DNA of 64,000 nucleotides from Bacteroidota bacterium (GTDB taxonomy: Bacteria > Bacteroidota > Bacteroidia > Cytophagales > Cyclobacteriaceae), in contig JAFDYV010000001.1 in the NCBI GenBank assembly GCA_018267275.1, positions 1 to 64,000 on the forward strand, given 5' to 3'. The position numbers and the translations under genes were made by a program. This document shows positions 35,307-44,637 of this stretch, one piece after another (positions within the stretch are counted from its first letter, which is position 1; each line of letters begins with the position of its first letter). The notes beneath the pieces are model-generated. The model saw only the letters and a list, made by a program, of their open reading frames with translations. It did no database searches and had not been told where the DNA came from.

Positions 35307-36932
35307 ATGACAGCTATGTTAACAAAAATAATGAATCACGATCTGTCGGATAGAACTTTCAACCGATTGCAATTTGTCATTATCACCATTTTTTGTAGCG
35401 TGCCCTTATTTGTTGAACTACCTTTCAAAATTAACTTATACTTGGCTTGGGAGGGTGCCTATCGATTTTCGATTGGTCAAATACCATTCAGGGACTTCTC
35501 GCTACCCATGGGTTTTTGCTTTTGGGTAATCCCTGGAATATTTTTTAAGTTGTTTGGTCCCTCGCTTTACAGCTTAATTATTGCTCAAAGCACTATTAAC
35601 TTTTGGGGAGCATTTTCTTTAAAAGGTATTTTACAAAAACTTGGGCTCTCATCAGTGCAAGTCACTCTTTCAATTCTAGTGTATTGCTTATCTTTTGTTT
35701 TTGTGAACTTCTGGCCCTGGTACAACCATTCGGTATTCATATTTCAACTGGTTGCTACAAACTTTCTACTAAGCCACATCGAAACGCAAACAAAATTCAA
35801 GAAGCACATCTACTTATTTTTTGCAGCATTTTTCGTTGTGGTCGCTATATTCACAAAGCAAGACGGAGGCGGGCTAGCACTTGTTTCTGTTTCTATTTTA
35901 ATGATGTACGTTGCATTGGCCGACCGAGCTTACAAATGGTTTGGCTTCTACTCGTTTTACGTGATCTTCATTACGCTAATATTCATTCTTCCGTTTTTGC
36001 CGTACGATTTTATTTATTGGTTCAATTACGGTCAAGCACCTCACAATGCACGCACGAGCATCAACGACATTCTCATTGACGTTTTTGAGGGATCGCAATG
36101 GCTAAAGTTTTACCTGCTTGTCTGGGTGATAATCGTATTGAAAAAGCTAAATGCAAACCCACACTATTTTAGAAACAGGCGCGAAATCCTTCTCAATCTT
36201 TTTGTCCTTTCTATTCTTGCGCAAGCTTTCCTGGTTCAGGTCACAAGTTACATACCTCATAATGTGAATATTTACTTTCATAGTATTGCGCTCGCATTCA
36301 TTTTTTATCACTTACTGACACCCGTCTTTAGCAAACCAGTATTTTTTGCTGCGATTTTGGCGTGTATTACTTTTTGGTGGTCAGCAGATTATTGGCGCTA
36401 TGGGCAAAGAATTTTGAACCGGGTATTCCCAAACCAAGCACAAACCGCGAATACAAATAAGATATCGAAATACACCTGGCTTCTTCCTGATTCTACAGCT
36501 TCAAAAAAGAAAGAAATTAAATGGGTCAAAAGTAGTTACCAAACATTTTATCACGTGCTCTTACCAGAAGAAACAGTGGCCGGGATCGATTCAATTATGA
36601 AACTGCCTGTTTTGAGAAAAAAGGAGCTAAAAGTGTTGAACATGTCTGAATTGACACCGCTTGCGCACGAAATCGGGTACGAGCCCTTAAGGCAACATCC
36701 GCTTTGGTTCCACCGAAATGTTGCAATTTTCGACCCGCAAATTGATCAGCTTTGCCGCAATATTGCCTCTAAAGATTATGATTTGGTGCTGTTCGAAGAG
36801 ATTCCATACCTCAATCAATTTTATCCGGAGAAAGTCAGAAGCTATCTTCAAACACACTACAGAAAAGTACTTACTTTCATCGCGCCACGCGAAAAAGAAG
36901 GAGCCTTCATCGAAGTGTACGTTCAACCTTAA
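35307..36932 (+). CDS. large polytopic membrane protein, GT-C-like candidate
   Basis: I use the ATG at 35307; the TTG at 35301 adds two residues. The product has 541 residues with about ten hydrophobic segments in the first 365. The early loop SIGQIPFRDFSLPMGFCFW sits just after segment 1, where GT-C enzymes place catalytic acids. The last 170 residues form a soluble domain. This is consistent with membrane glycosyltransferases that use polyprenyl-phosphate-linked sugars in the periplasm, but no specific family signature is certain. Its stop overlaps the opposite TolC-like gene by TTAA. Confidence 0.5.
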   Translation: MTAMLTKIMNHDLSDRTFNRLQFVIITIFCSVPLFVELPFKINLYLAWEGAYRFSIGQIPFRDFSLPMGFCFWVIPGIFFKLFGPSLYSLIIAQSTINFWGAFSLKGILQKLGLSSVQVTLSILVYCLSFVFVNFWPWYNHSVFIFQLVATNFLLSHIETQTKFKKHIYLFFAAFFVVVAIFTKQDGGGLALVSVSILMMYVALADRAYKWFGFYSFYVIFITLIFILPFLPYDFIYWFNYGQAPHNARTSINDILIDVFEGSQWLKFYLLVWVIIVLKKLNANPHYFRNRREILLNLFVLSILAQAFLVQVTSYIPHNVNIYFHSIALAFIFYHLLTPVFSKPVFFAAILACITFWWSADYWRYGQRILNRVFPNQAQTANTNKISKYTWLLPDSTASKKKEIKWVKSSYQTFYHVLLPEETVAGIDSIMKLPVLRKKELKVLNMSELTPLAHEIGYEPLRQHPLWFHRNVAIFDPQIDQLCRNIASKDYDLVLFEEIPYLNQFYPEKVRSYLQTHYRKVLTFIAPREKEGAFIEVYVQP

Positions 36933-37627
36933 ATCACCTCTTCCAACTTTACCCCAATCAGCTCCTCTATATCGATTTTAGAAATATTGAATTCCCGCTC
37001 GGCAGTGATCTTTTGAGTCTTTCTAGTATTCAAAATCTCGAGCGCATTGTTGTAGTCCACGATTGTCGCTTCTCCATTTTTGAATTTCTGCTCCGAAGTT
37101 GAAAATAGATTAGAGGCATCTTCCAAGGCCTCGATTTGTACTTTGAGCAGATCCTTATTAGTGAGGTAAATCTGGTATCGTCTTAAAACCTCTGCACGCA
37201 TGGTTAACTTTTGGGAGTTTACATTTTGAACAGCAATCATTTTTTCCTCTTTCGCCCGCTTCACACGGATTGGGTCAATAAAAAAATTTCCTAGGTTAAG
37301 CGTTGCCCCAAAATTATAGCGGGGGAAGAAAATAGGAAATTGAGTAGTGTTAGGAGGATTAATATTAAATTCGTTCAAGTTTCCCGTTGCCGTAATCTGA
37401 TTGAGGAAACTCCTCTTGAGTATTTTTTCATTGTATTCCGCTGCTGATACCTGATGCTTAAGCATTTCGTTAGTGGGATTATTTGCCCACGCTAACCGCA
37501 CCAGCTTCTCAACAAACTGAATGTCCTTGGCATCGTCAGGTAAGATAATTTTATTGTAGTCGATTTTTTGTGCTACCAGAACCAAGGGGGCGCAAAAAAA
37601 GAGAATAAGCGCAAGTGATCTATTCAT
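36929..37627 (-). CDS. short TolC-family outer-membrane protein
   Basis: The 232-residue protein has a signal peptide ending near LVLVAQ and TolC-like coiled-coil helices (NPTNEMLKHQVSAAEYNEKI, LLKVQIEALEDASNLF, EATIVDYNNALEILN) around a beta segment (YNFGATLNLGNFFIDP). Normal TolC proteins have 400-500 residues in two repeats, so this is about one repeat long. It is complete as written, with start and stop. It might assemble as a larger oligomer. It is 38 bases downstream of the O-antigen ligase-like gene, so a role in polysaccharide export is possible. Confidence 0.7.
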   Translation of the reverse strand: MNRSLALILFFCAPLVLVAQKIDYNKIILPDDAKDIQFVEKLVRLAWANNPTNEMLKHQVSAAEYNEKILKRSFLNQITATGNLNEFNINPPNTTQFPIFFPRYNFGATLNLGNFFIDPIRVKRAKEEKMIAVQNVNSQKLTMRAEVLRRYQIYLTNKDLLKVQIEALEDASNLFSTSEQKFKNGEATIVDYNNALEILNTRKTQKITAEREFNISKIDIEELIGVKLEEVI

Positions 37628-37665
37628 AGTTATGTTATTTACTTAGTCAATTGTGGGTAATGTGT

Positions 37666-39117
37666 CTATAAAAACTGTTTACGTTGCAGTTTGATCAAGT
37701 TAGGCATTAATACAAATATCGAAAAAACCAGCAAACCTGTAGGCTTTTGTCCCATTGCCGACTGAGCATAATTTGCCACCACGAGCGAGAAAAACGCTGC
37801 AATGTACGCTCCGTAAAGTGCTTTCACCAACGGATCGGTTGCTGTGTAGAAATTTGATACGCCAATTGCCAACACTGAAAAGTACAATGTCATTAAAATG
37901 ATCAAACCAATCCAACCCACGGTAATCGCTGTCTTCAAAAACCCGCTGTCCGTTGGGAATCCCGCAAAAATATGTCCCGGAGAAAGCGCTTCTCCTTCGG
38001 AATCAGTTGTATTTACGCCCCACCCAATGGGGTGAGACAATATTAACGGCTGGGCACGGGCGCGATTAATTTCCCTAACATTCATTGATTCATCTTGTTT
38101 CGGCTGAAAGGTTGTTCTAATTCTTGTGATGGTATTACCATAAAATGGCCCGAACAAAATTGCCATAAAACCTAAGACAAGTACTCCCAAAATCAAGATC
38201 GTTCGCCTGTTGTTGATGTGCATTAAGATATATATAAATGCACCTACAGGTATCATAGCAGTAGCCGTGCGAGTGCCTGAAAAACTCATTGCAACCAACA
38301 TTAAAAATGCTGCAATAAAAAGTACTATGCGCTTCTTCCAATCAAAACAATCCGCCATTGCCAGCACGGCACAAAAAATTGCGCTATAGGCCATGCAAAT
38401 GCCAAAGGCAGCCACGTCAGACATAAAGGAAAACTTGCGGAGAATGCCCCAGTTTTGTATCAGAAAAATAGTCCCGGGCGTGCTGTAAATATCCCGCCAC
38501 TCAAAGTCCGCATAACCAAACACTTCTTGGTATATGCCATAAACAGCCGCCAAGAGTGACAGAAATAACCAAAGTTTGGTATAGGTAATAACAACATCTA
38601 AACGAGTGAGGATTTTAACGAAGAGAAAGTAAACGATGCACTCAAATACAATGGCGCGGGTGGCCACCACCCAAGCGTTAATCGATACCGCATTTGGGTT
38701 AAATGCCTGCAGTACGTAATATGTTTGTAAGAATATAAAAATATAGGTGATTGGGTTCTGAAAGTTGGTCCAATCAACTCGGGCTTTACGTTTTGACTCA
38801 GCGATGAAGATACCAGCCAGTAAAACGAGCTCAAGCACTTCTACCCCCACTCCCATCGGTAATCTGACAGGAAGCAATCGAGCAATAAAGAAAAGAAAAT
38901 AGGAGTACCATGTAAGAAAATAGAAGCCAAAATTTGTATCAATCACCGACTTGTATAAAATAGGAATTGCAACTAAGACTGCAAAGATCAAGGCACCTAC
39001 TACGTAGCCTGCATTACCTACTAGCATTGCAATAAGTAACGCACCAACGGAAAGCCCCAAAAAAAGCATCACTTCTTTGACGCGTGATTTGAAGTAGGCT
39101 TTGGCATCAATTCTCAT
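37666..39117 (-). CDS. O-antigen ligase/polymerase-like membrane protein (Wzy/WaaL)
   Basis: The ATG at 39117 gives 483 residues, better than the TTG at 39126. About twelve hydrophobic segments and the large periplasmic loop with RAQPLILSHPIGWGVN and SPGHIFAGFPTDSGFLKT match the Wzy_C/O-antigen ligase family. It would polymerise or ligate the lipid-linked repeat units at the periplasmic face. It lies downstream of a 37-residue membrane peptide gene and the flippase, which fits a Wzx/Wzy-dependent pathway. Confidence 0.8.
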   Translation of the reverse strand: MRIDAKAYFKSRVKEVMLFLGLSVGALLIAMLVGNAGYVVGALIFAVLVAIPILYKSVIDTNFGFYFLTWYSYFLFFIARLLPVRLPMGVGVEVLELVLLAGIFIAESKRKARVDWTNFQNPITYIFIFLQTYYVLQAFNPNAVSINAWVVATRAIVFECIVYFLFVKILTRLDVVITYTKLWLFLSLLAAVYGIYQEVFGYADFEWRDIYSTPGTIFLIQNWGILRKFSFMSDVAAFGICMAYSAIFCAVLAMADCFDWKKRIVLFIAAFLMLVAMSFSGTRTATAMIPVGAFIYILMHINNRRTILILGVLVLGFMAILFGPFYGNTITRIRTTFQPKQDESMNVREINRARAQPLILSHPIGWGVNTTDSEGEALSPGHIFAGFPTDSGFLKTAITVGWIGLIILMTLYFSVLAIGVSNFYTATDPLVKALYGAYIAAFFSLVVANYAQSAMGQKPTGLLVFSIFVLMPNLIKLQRKQFL

Positions 39118-39122
39118 GGTGA

Positions 39123-39236
39123 TCAAAAAAACAAAACCTTCAGAAAAATCATCAAAAAAGTGAGGAACAAAAATGCAATTACCAAATTCTTAAGCGCTCT
39201 ATTGTCAGGAGGCTTGTTCTTATTGCTCTTCGTCAT
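39123..39236 (-). CDS. 37-residue single-span membrane peptide
   Basis: This ORF begins with ATG at 39236, overlapping the flippase stop as ATGA, and ends with TGA at 39123, 5 bases before the O-antigen ligase ATG. The product starts MTKSNKNKPPDNR (basic and polar) and then has one hydrophobic segment (LVIAFLFLTFLMIFLKVLFF). The exact fit between flippase and polymerase genes supports it being translated. The function is unknown; a stabilising or partner peptide for the two membrane proteins is a guess. Confidence 0.6.
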   Translation of the reverse strand: MTKSNKNKPPDNRALKNLVIAFLFLTFLMIFLKVLFF

Positions 39237-40564
39237 TTTGAAACGAGTTGAATGAAGGTCATCCAAAGTTGTTTATACAAAAAACCCACATTTCGAATCA
39301 CGTTAAACGTGCTAACTTTTAAAATCCGGTGCAGAATCACTTGCATCACCAAAAAGCTTACGATGGTGGTAGAAAGTGTGCCGAGAGCAGCGCCCATCAC
39401 ACCAAAGTACTTGATCCAAAAATAATTTAAAGTGAGATTAATGAGAAAAAATGACGCAGTCACATAAAAATTTCTGTTGGGGTAACCGATTGAATCCATG
39501 GTAACACCAAATTGGTAGGAAAACGGCAATACCAAACTCATAAAAATTGACACCTGAAGTATTGGCACTGACTCGTGATAGCCAGGTGCAATGATATCAA
39601 TAATCAAGGCTGGAAAAATCAAGACAAACAGAACCGCGGGTAGGGCAATACAAAGAATGGCCGCCACCGACCGCTCATAAAGATCACGAACTGCATCTTT
39701 TCCTTCTGTGGCAATGAGTTTGGCACTCTTCGGAAAAACGATAGCAGAAATAGACATACTGGGTATATTAATAAGGTTGGTGATGCGACCTGCTACATTA
39801 TAAATCGCCACAGAAGCAGTAGATAACATCGAACCCAGCATAAACTGGTCTACAGCGGAATACAGCATGGCGCCTAAACTGGTACCCACAACAAATTTAC
39901 CGTAGTGCGCCAACTTCAGCGCCCAACTTTTGCTGAAGGTCAACCCTGCCTTGTAAATTGTCGCATCCGAATACAAAGCAAATACTGACGCAATCATCGC
40001 CCCGCCCAAATTGAAAAGAGCTAGTTTAAAGATGTCAATCTCAAAAATACCGAAGTATGAAAGCACAATGGCAAAAAACAGAATTCCGTTGCGAATAAAG
40101 TAACCAAAAAACACATTCTTGAAGTCGAGGGTGGCATGCCGAAGGTATTCAAACTGAAAGAAAGGCACCAATAAAACTGACGTGATGGCGTACACTGAAA
40201 ACATTTGTTCTAAGTCCGCGGCATTCCAAATCGTGGCGAGCGGTTTAGCGCCCAAAAGTGCCGCAACTGAAATAAGTACCGCGAATCCAGCATTGAGAGC
40301 AAGCGCGGAACCAAAAAGTTGATGCCGTTCATTCTCAGGCGCTTCTGCGCGCAGTTTAATGAAACCATACTTGACAAACCCGACACGAGCAACCTCCACA
40401 ATGGAAGCCACTGTAACAAACAAAGTATAGGCGCCCATTTGAGGCTTAGTGAGCAACCGCACAAGCAGATAGAAACCTCCAAAACCAAAAACTAGGTTAC
40501 TCGCATTCTGTAATAGGCTGAAAAAGCCTGCATTAAGCCAATACGAGTTTTTTGAGAACTTCAA
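39233..40564 (-). CDS. polysaccharide flippase (Wzx-like)
   Basis: The 443-residue protein has about twelve hydrophobic segments. It starts SYWLNAGFFSLLQNASNLVFG and has YLLVRLLTKPQMGAYTLF, typical of the oligosaccharide flippase/MATE-like family that moves undecaprenyl-linked repeat units across the inner membrane. The only start is TTG at 40564, since no ATG or GTG lies before the in-frame stop. A 10-bp hairpin precedes it. It is the first gene of the flippase, peptide, polymerase and TolC set. Confidence 0.85.
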   Translation of the reverse strand: MKFSKNSYWLNAGFFSLLQNASNLVFGFGGFYLLVRLLTKPQMGAYTLFVTVASIVEVARVGFVKYGFIKLRAEAPENERHQLFGSALALNAGFAVLISVAALLGAKPLATIWNAADLEQMFSVYAITSVLLVPFFQFEYLRHATLDFKNVFFGYFIRNGILFFAIVLSYFGIFEIDIFKLALFNLGGAMIASVFALYSDATIYKAGLTFSKSWALKLAHYGKFVVGTSLGAMLYSAVDQFMLGSMLSTASVAIYNVAGRITNLINIPSMSISAIVFPKSAKLIATEGKDAVRDLYERSVAAILCIALPAVLFVLIFPALIIDIIAPGYHESVPILQVSIFMSLVLPFSYQFGVTMDSIGYPNRNFYVTASFFLINLTLNYFWIKYFGVMGAALGTLSTTIVSFLVMQVILHRILKVSTFNVIRNVGFLYKQLWMTFIQLVSK

Positions 40565-40997
40565 GAGGGCACCAGTTAGATTAAAACAACAAAGCCATGA
40601 ATTGCTTCATGGCTTGGAGGTTCCGAGCAGTTGTTCGCCCGATCGCTCGTTGCCGATTTTTGTTCATGGTTGTGCAAAATTAGATTTTTTTAAGCGTTTT
40701 CCTTATAGATCAACTCGTTTCTTCAATAATTCGAAGAAGACTCAAGCCCACGATGTGTCACATTTTAACGAGCGACTTTGGAACGAGGCTTTTCATTGTA
40801 TTCAGGGAGAAGAGGGCGCGTTGGTTATTAAAAACATACCACATCGTGAGGCCACTTGCCCAAATGGGTAGGTTGGATTGATGGTCATTTTTTGCTTGAT
40901 GCGATGTAGTTCTGGAACACCTATTCCGGTCAAAATAGCGAAATAAAGACCAAACATCTTTCAGACATTTGTCCTTCCTATTTCCGGACACTCCATG
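40565..40997. other. intergenic region between the polysaccharide and exported-protein regions
   Basis: This is 433 bases between the minus-strand flippase start and the stop of the next minus-strand gene. Apart from the hairpin at 40592-40615 I see no conserved motif. Short ORFs on both strands have no recognisable product and are treated as non-coding. Confidence 0.4.
40592..40615 (-). terminator. hairpin in the leader of the flippase gene
   Basis: Arms AAGCCATGAA (40592-40601) and TTCATGGCTT (40606-40615) pair perfectly over 10 bp with a 4-base loop. On the minus strand it is followed by GTTGTTTTAATC and lies 27 bases before the TTG start at 40564. It may end the upstream transcript or act as an attenuator; the T run is short. 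Confidence 0.45.
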
Positions 40998-41900
40998 TCA
41001 ATTCACGCGAATCTGCCGAATGCCGTTTGAAATGTCGTTTGAGTTATCTTGCAGTAACTTCACTACGAGCCTTTGCTTCGATGATTCCCGGATGGATACA
41101 TCTACACTGTAAATACCTTGCCCCCAACAGGGTTGAAAGTTTCCGTTGCTCGACTTGTAGTAACCAAAACTTCGGGGTACCATCATGCAATAACCATCCA
41201 GTTTGCTTTTTACCGGATCTTTAGCAAGGGAGGCTACCATTTCGCGTTGCCTAGGCTTATCCAAGGGCACATTCCGCAACAGTAAAATAAATTTACCAAG
41301 CTCAATATTATTGCAGAACACCCCTTGTTCCGTCATCCAGCTACTTCTAATTTTTATTTCTACATCAAGGTTGAGGTTCTGCCCCGCTTTCATTTCCGGG
41401 ACTTTGCACTTAGGGGAATAAAATTTGAAATCGTTCAGTTTAAGTCTAAAGACAGAATTATTAATGATATCATATGGATTATCCAAATCAAGCGCTAGCG
41501 AAAGCACAAATGCTGTATCGTATGAATTTGATTTTGTTTCCACCAAGCGAATGACCTTGATTCCGTTAAACTGAAGGCCTTCGGGATCTAATGGGCTCTG
41601 GGTAGAAACTTTACTGTAAAAATAAAGCTGATCGGTAGATGCAAAATGCTCAGCTGTATATTTTGCTTTATCTTTCTCTATCAGTTGCTTAATGCCATTT
41701 GCTGCCAACGACACACTGGTGCCTGCAAGGGCAGTAAGCAACCCTCGGCTGGCTGTAGCTTGCGGCTTAATATTAAGGCTACCCAAAACATCGGGCTGCT
41801 CTGGCACAATCGCAATTACCTTATCGGCCACTGGCTTTTTCTGTGGAAAAGCGTGTAGGCTGACCACTAAACTGACCAGCAAAAGAATATATCTGCGCAT
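40998..41900 (-). CDS. exported protein of unknown function
   Basis: The 300-residue protein has a signal peptide (MRRYILLLVSLVVSLHAFPQ). I do not recognise a domain. The mature part is beta-rich with VIRLVETKSNSYDTAFVLSL and KFYSPKCKVPEMKAG. It is the last gene of a long minus-strand run of exported proteins and is 140 bases downstream of the CAP/OmpA-like gene. It contains one ASRG sequence near residue 49, similar to those discussed for the caspase proteins. Confidence 0.6.
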   Translation of the reverse strand: MRRYILLLVSLVVSLHAFPQKKPVADKVIAIVPEQPDVLGSLNIKPQATASRGLLTALAGTSVSLAANGIKQLIEKDKAKYTAEHFASTDQLYFYSKVSTQSPLDPEGLQFNGIKVIRLVETKSNSYDTAFVLSLALDLDNPYDIINNSVFRLKLNDFKFYSPKCKVPEMKAGQNLNLDVEIKIRSSWMTEQGVFCNNIELGKFILLLRNVPLDKPRQREMVASLAKDPVKSKLDGYCMMVPRSFGYYKSSNGNFQPCWGQGIYSVDVSIRESSKQRLVVKLLQDNSNDISNGIRQIRVN

Positions 41901-42040
41901 AACCCTTTTTTTATTATCTAAAGGTAAAGAAAGTTAAGACACGAAGTAATTTGTGCTGCATTTATTACCCTGACTAGCAAACTTACTAAAGGTGATTCAC
42001 TTGCCTTGATTAATGATGATTGATTAAGAAAGCCAGTCCA

Positions 42041-44614
42041 TTACCTCAGTAACTCCTTCCACGCCTGGCGCAGTTTGATTCTTTCCAACACAGTGACGGG
42101 CAAATACCCACCTGAAGTCGCCAGTTCCACCCACTGTTGAGGGGTCAGAAAACGAAGGGCGTCCAACAAATGATCTTCTGTTTCCTTTTCTTTGCCTGAG
42201 TCATACACAATTGAGGTCCAAATCATGAAGGCCTTGGGATTAGGTTGTTCTCGCTCCACCAAGGGCTTTAGAAGCTCCACTGCAAATTGCGGGTTATGAG
42301 TAAGGTTAAAGAACAACGAATACTCAATTGCTTCGTCATCGGAATGTGGAGCGTTTTTTACAAAACGATGCCAGACTTGGCTTGACAAGCCTTGTATTTC
42401 AGAAAAAAATTTGAATTGCTGTGTACGTGCCAACAACTGAGCCCTTGTAACATAATAGTAAAAATCCAATTGGCGAACCAGCTCTTTTTTATCAGGTGCT
42501 GTCTGGTAGGATTTCCTCAATTGAAGAAGTAAATCCAACGCTTCCACGCTTGGCGGATAGTCAGTCATCTTATGTTGATGCTTTTTTAAAGTTGCTAGGT
42601 ACATTATCTGGCTTTTTTCGAAAGGGCAATTCCAATCATCTTTCGTGGGTGTTTCCGACCCCGACCCGAAAATTGTATTGGCTAAAAGAACCTGATGATA
42701 TTTAATGCAACGCGCGCGAACAGCTGCCGAAATACCGGTAAGATTGGCCACTTGCTTTACTTTGTTATGAAATTCATTCTCGCTCAGCCCGCGATACAAA
42801 AACATAAACTCAGCCTCTCGAAAAATTAAGTTCGGAGAGGATAGATTCGATGGCACTATCAACTGGCTATTCGCCTGTTGATGGGTTAACACCAGCAACT
42901 CATAGTACCTTTTTTGCAACGCTTCTAGCTTAAGTAGATTGGTGCGGGTAAATTTTCCTGATGCCACAATTGTTTCAAAAGCTTCCAACACATCTTTGGC
43001 ATTGTCAATTTTGACTTCTGTTTTTTCCAATTCAAAGGAAATGATGGAATACCGCTGTTGGTCGAGCCATGACTTTATCAAACTGTCGCCTGCATTTTTA
43101 TTCGCATATGCACGAATTTCGTTTTGATTAGCGAGCCTTCTTCTATTTCTTTTAACATCATCGCTACGCAGTTGTTCGTTCATCAGTTCCCAATTCTCCT
43201 CGGTTTTCAAGCTTAGTACTGCATCAGTTGTAAGCATGCCGTTCCGCTCCAAAAACTGCTTCACCGCAGCACCTCGCTCGTTGAACAATTTTTGATTGCG
43301 GACGAGACTACCTTCAATACTTGCAAACGAGTGAATTTTGATTGTCTTCACTTTTGAAAAGTCAGGAACCAGCGCCAATAGTTCCTGCTCATCTTCCGGT
43401 GTAAGTTGCGTTTGATTTTTTTGATAGTAGAGCTTACAAAATTTTTCATTGATGGTAGATTTATGCACCGTATCAATGGGCTTGATCGCTGCCAAGAATC
43501 GGTACTCAAGTATAGGGAACGTAGGTATTAATTCGGCAGTCAGTTGAATGTGATAATCGATAATATCACACAGTCGTGCTTTTCGTATCATCAATAAATT
43601 AATAGAGCTACCATCGGGCACCGAAACTGGAAGTTGAAAATTAGCAGTTTTAGGCCATTTGTTAAATGGCGTTTTAATGCCGAGGACCATAACTTTTTTC
43701 GGAATAACGTTTTTGGACAACTGCATTATTTCCCTGCGCGTAATGCGCTTTCCGATACTTCCGTTGAGAATGTGCCGTTGATTAGTTCTGGAAGGTATTG
43801 ATAGGTACTCCTCTTCATTCAAAAAAGAGGTACTTGAAATCGTTTCTACCACCAGTCCACTTCTGAAATGATACCAACGAAATGCTCGCTTCAACTTCTT
43901 TCGATCCGCGAATATCCACCCCGGATACGATTGCCTGCCGCCTAACCAAGCTTGAGCCATTACCAAGTTGCGGTTCTTCTTCTTGGCTCGCTTAAACCAC
44001 ACTGCTGACTTTTTTGGGGAAGGAAGAAAATAAGTACCGTCCACGTTCTGGCTATTGCCGATTGAACTTTTTGCGGGTAAACCGCTGGCCAAAACAACGA
44101 CCACTTTCATGTTGTTCGTAGTCGTGTCCACCCCCGCCCCAACGCCAATAATGCCATACGTCTTGCTTAATATGTTTTGTGCTGACTTCGACTTCAAACC
44201 TTCCAAAAGAACATTGAGTGCTGTTTGCCGGTAAGAAACATTTCGATAGGCGTAATTGGTGATGGGTCTAAAATAATTAGTCTGCTCGATGAGTTTGACG
44301 TCCAACGTCCACTCAATTACCTCTTGTGGGTAAACTCCCCGGTCGACCAACCATTGGCGTACCAAAAAACCTTTCTGGGTTTTCAATAGCACTACGGCTT
44401 GCTCGTTTGCAGCTTCCGCCAAGTCCATATTCCACTGCAGCGGCAATTCTTTTTGTGAAACACGAAGGCTGTCAATTTGCTTGTGAATGAGCATGGCCAG
44501 TGCATGCTTGGTAACATGGCTCGGATGTAGCGACACATCTTGCTGTGCCACAACGCCTACAGAAATAAGGGAAAAAAAATAGAATCCGATAGCGCGAAGC
44601 AACTGACTTTTCAT
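42041..44614 (-). CDS. exported protein with CAP-like and OmpA-like regions
   Basis: The 857-residue protein has a signal peptide ending near VGVVAQ. Residues about 30-185 look like a CAP/SCP domain: ALAMLIHKQIDSLRVSQKEL, LQWNMDLAEAANEQA and GIIGVGAGVD. Residues about 390-510 resemble a peptidoglycan-binding OmpA-like domain (VKTIKIHSFASIEGSLVRNQ, RGAAVKQFLERNG). The C-terminal part is helical and repeat-like. OmpA-like parts anchor proteins to the cell wall. It starts 23 bases after the caspase-TPR stop, in one run with it. Function unknown; both domain calls are by eye. Confidence 0.55.
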   Translation of the reverse strand: MKSQLLRAIGFYFFSLISVGVVAQQDVSLHPSHVTKHALAMLIHKQIDSLRVSQKELPLQWNMDLAEAANEQAVVLLKTQKGFLVRQWLVDRGVYPQEVIEWTLDVKLIEQTNYFRPITNYAYRNVSYRQTALNVLLEGLKSKSAQNILSKTYGIIGVGAGVDTTTNNMKVVVVLASGLPAKSSIGNSQNVDGTYFLPSPKKSAVWFKRAKKKNRNLVMAQAWLGGRQSYPGWIFADRKKLKRAFRWYHFRSGLVVETISSTSFLNEEEYLSIPSRTNQRHILNGSIGKRITRREIMQLSKNVIPKKVMVLGIKTPFNKWPKTANFQLPVSVPDGSSINLLMIRKARLCDIIDYHIQLTAELIPTFPILEYRFLAAIKPIDTVHKSTINEKFCKLYYQKNQTQLTPEDEQELLALVPDFSKVKTIKIHSFASIEGSLVRNQKLFNERGAAVKQFLERNGMLTTDAVLSLKTEENWELMNEQLRSDDVKRNRRRLANQNEIRAYANKNAGDSLIKSWLDQQRYSIISFELEKTEVKIDNAKDVLEAFETIVASGKFTRTNLLKLEALQKRYYELLVLTHQQANSQLIVPSNLSSPNLIFREAEFMFLYRGLSENEFHNKVKQVANLTGISAAVRARCIKYHQVLLANTIFGSGSETPTKDDWNCPFEKSQIMYLATLKKHQHKMTDYPPSVEALDLLLQLRKSYQTAPDKKELVRQLDFYYYVTRAQLLARTQQFKFFSEIQGLSSQVWHRFVKNAPHSDDEAIEYSLFFNLTHNPQFAVELLKPLVEREQPNPKAFMIWTSIVYDSGKEKETEDHLLDALRFLTPQQWVELATSGGYLPVTVLERIKLRQAWKELLR

Positions 44615-44637
44615 TTACCGGCCACTTCCTTTCGTAA

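Noticed and set aside
40602..40991. Short ORFs on both strands in the intergenic region, possible transposase remnant
   Set aside because: No transposase motif, no inverted repeats and no similarity I can recognise.
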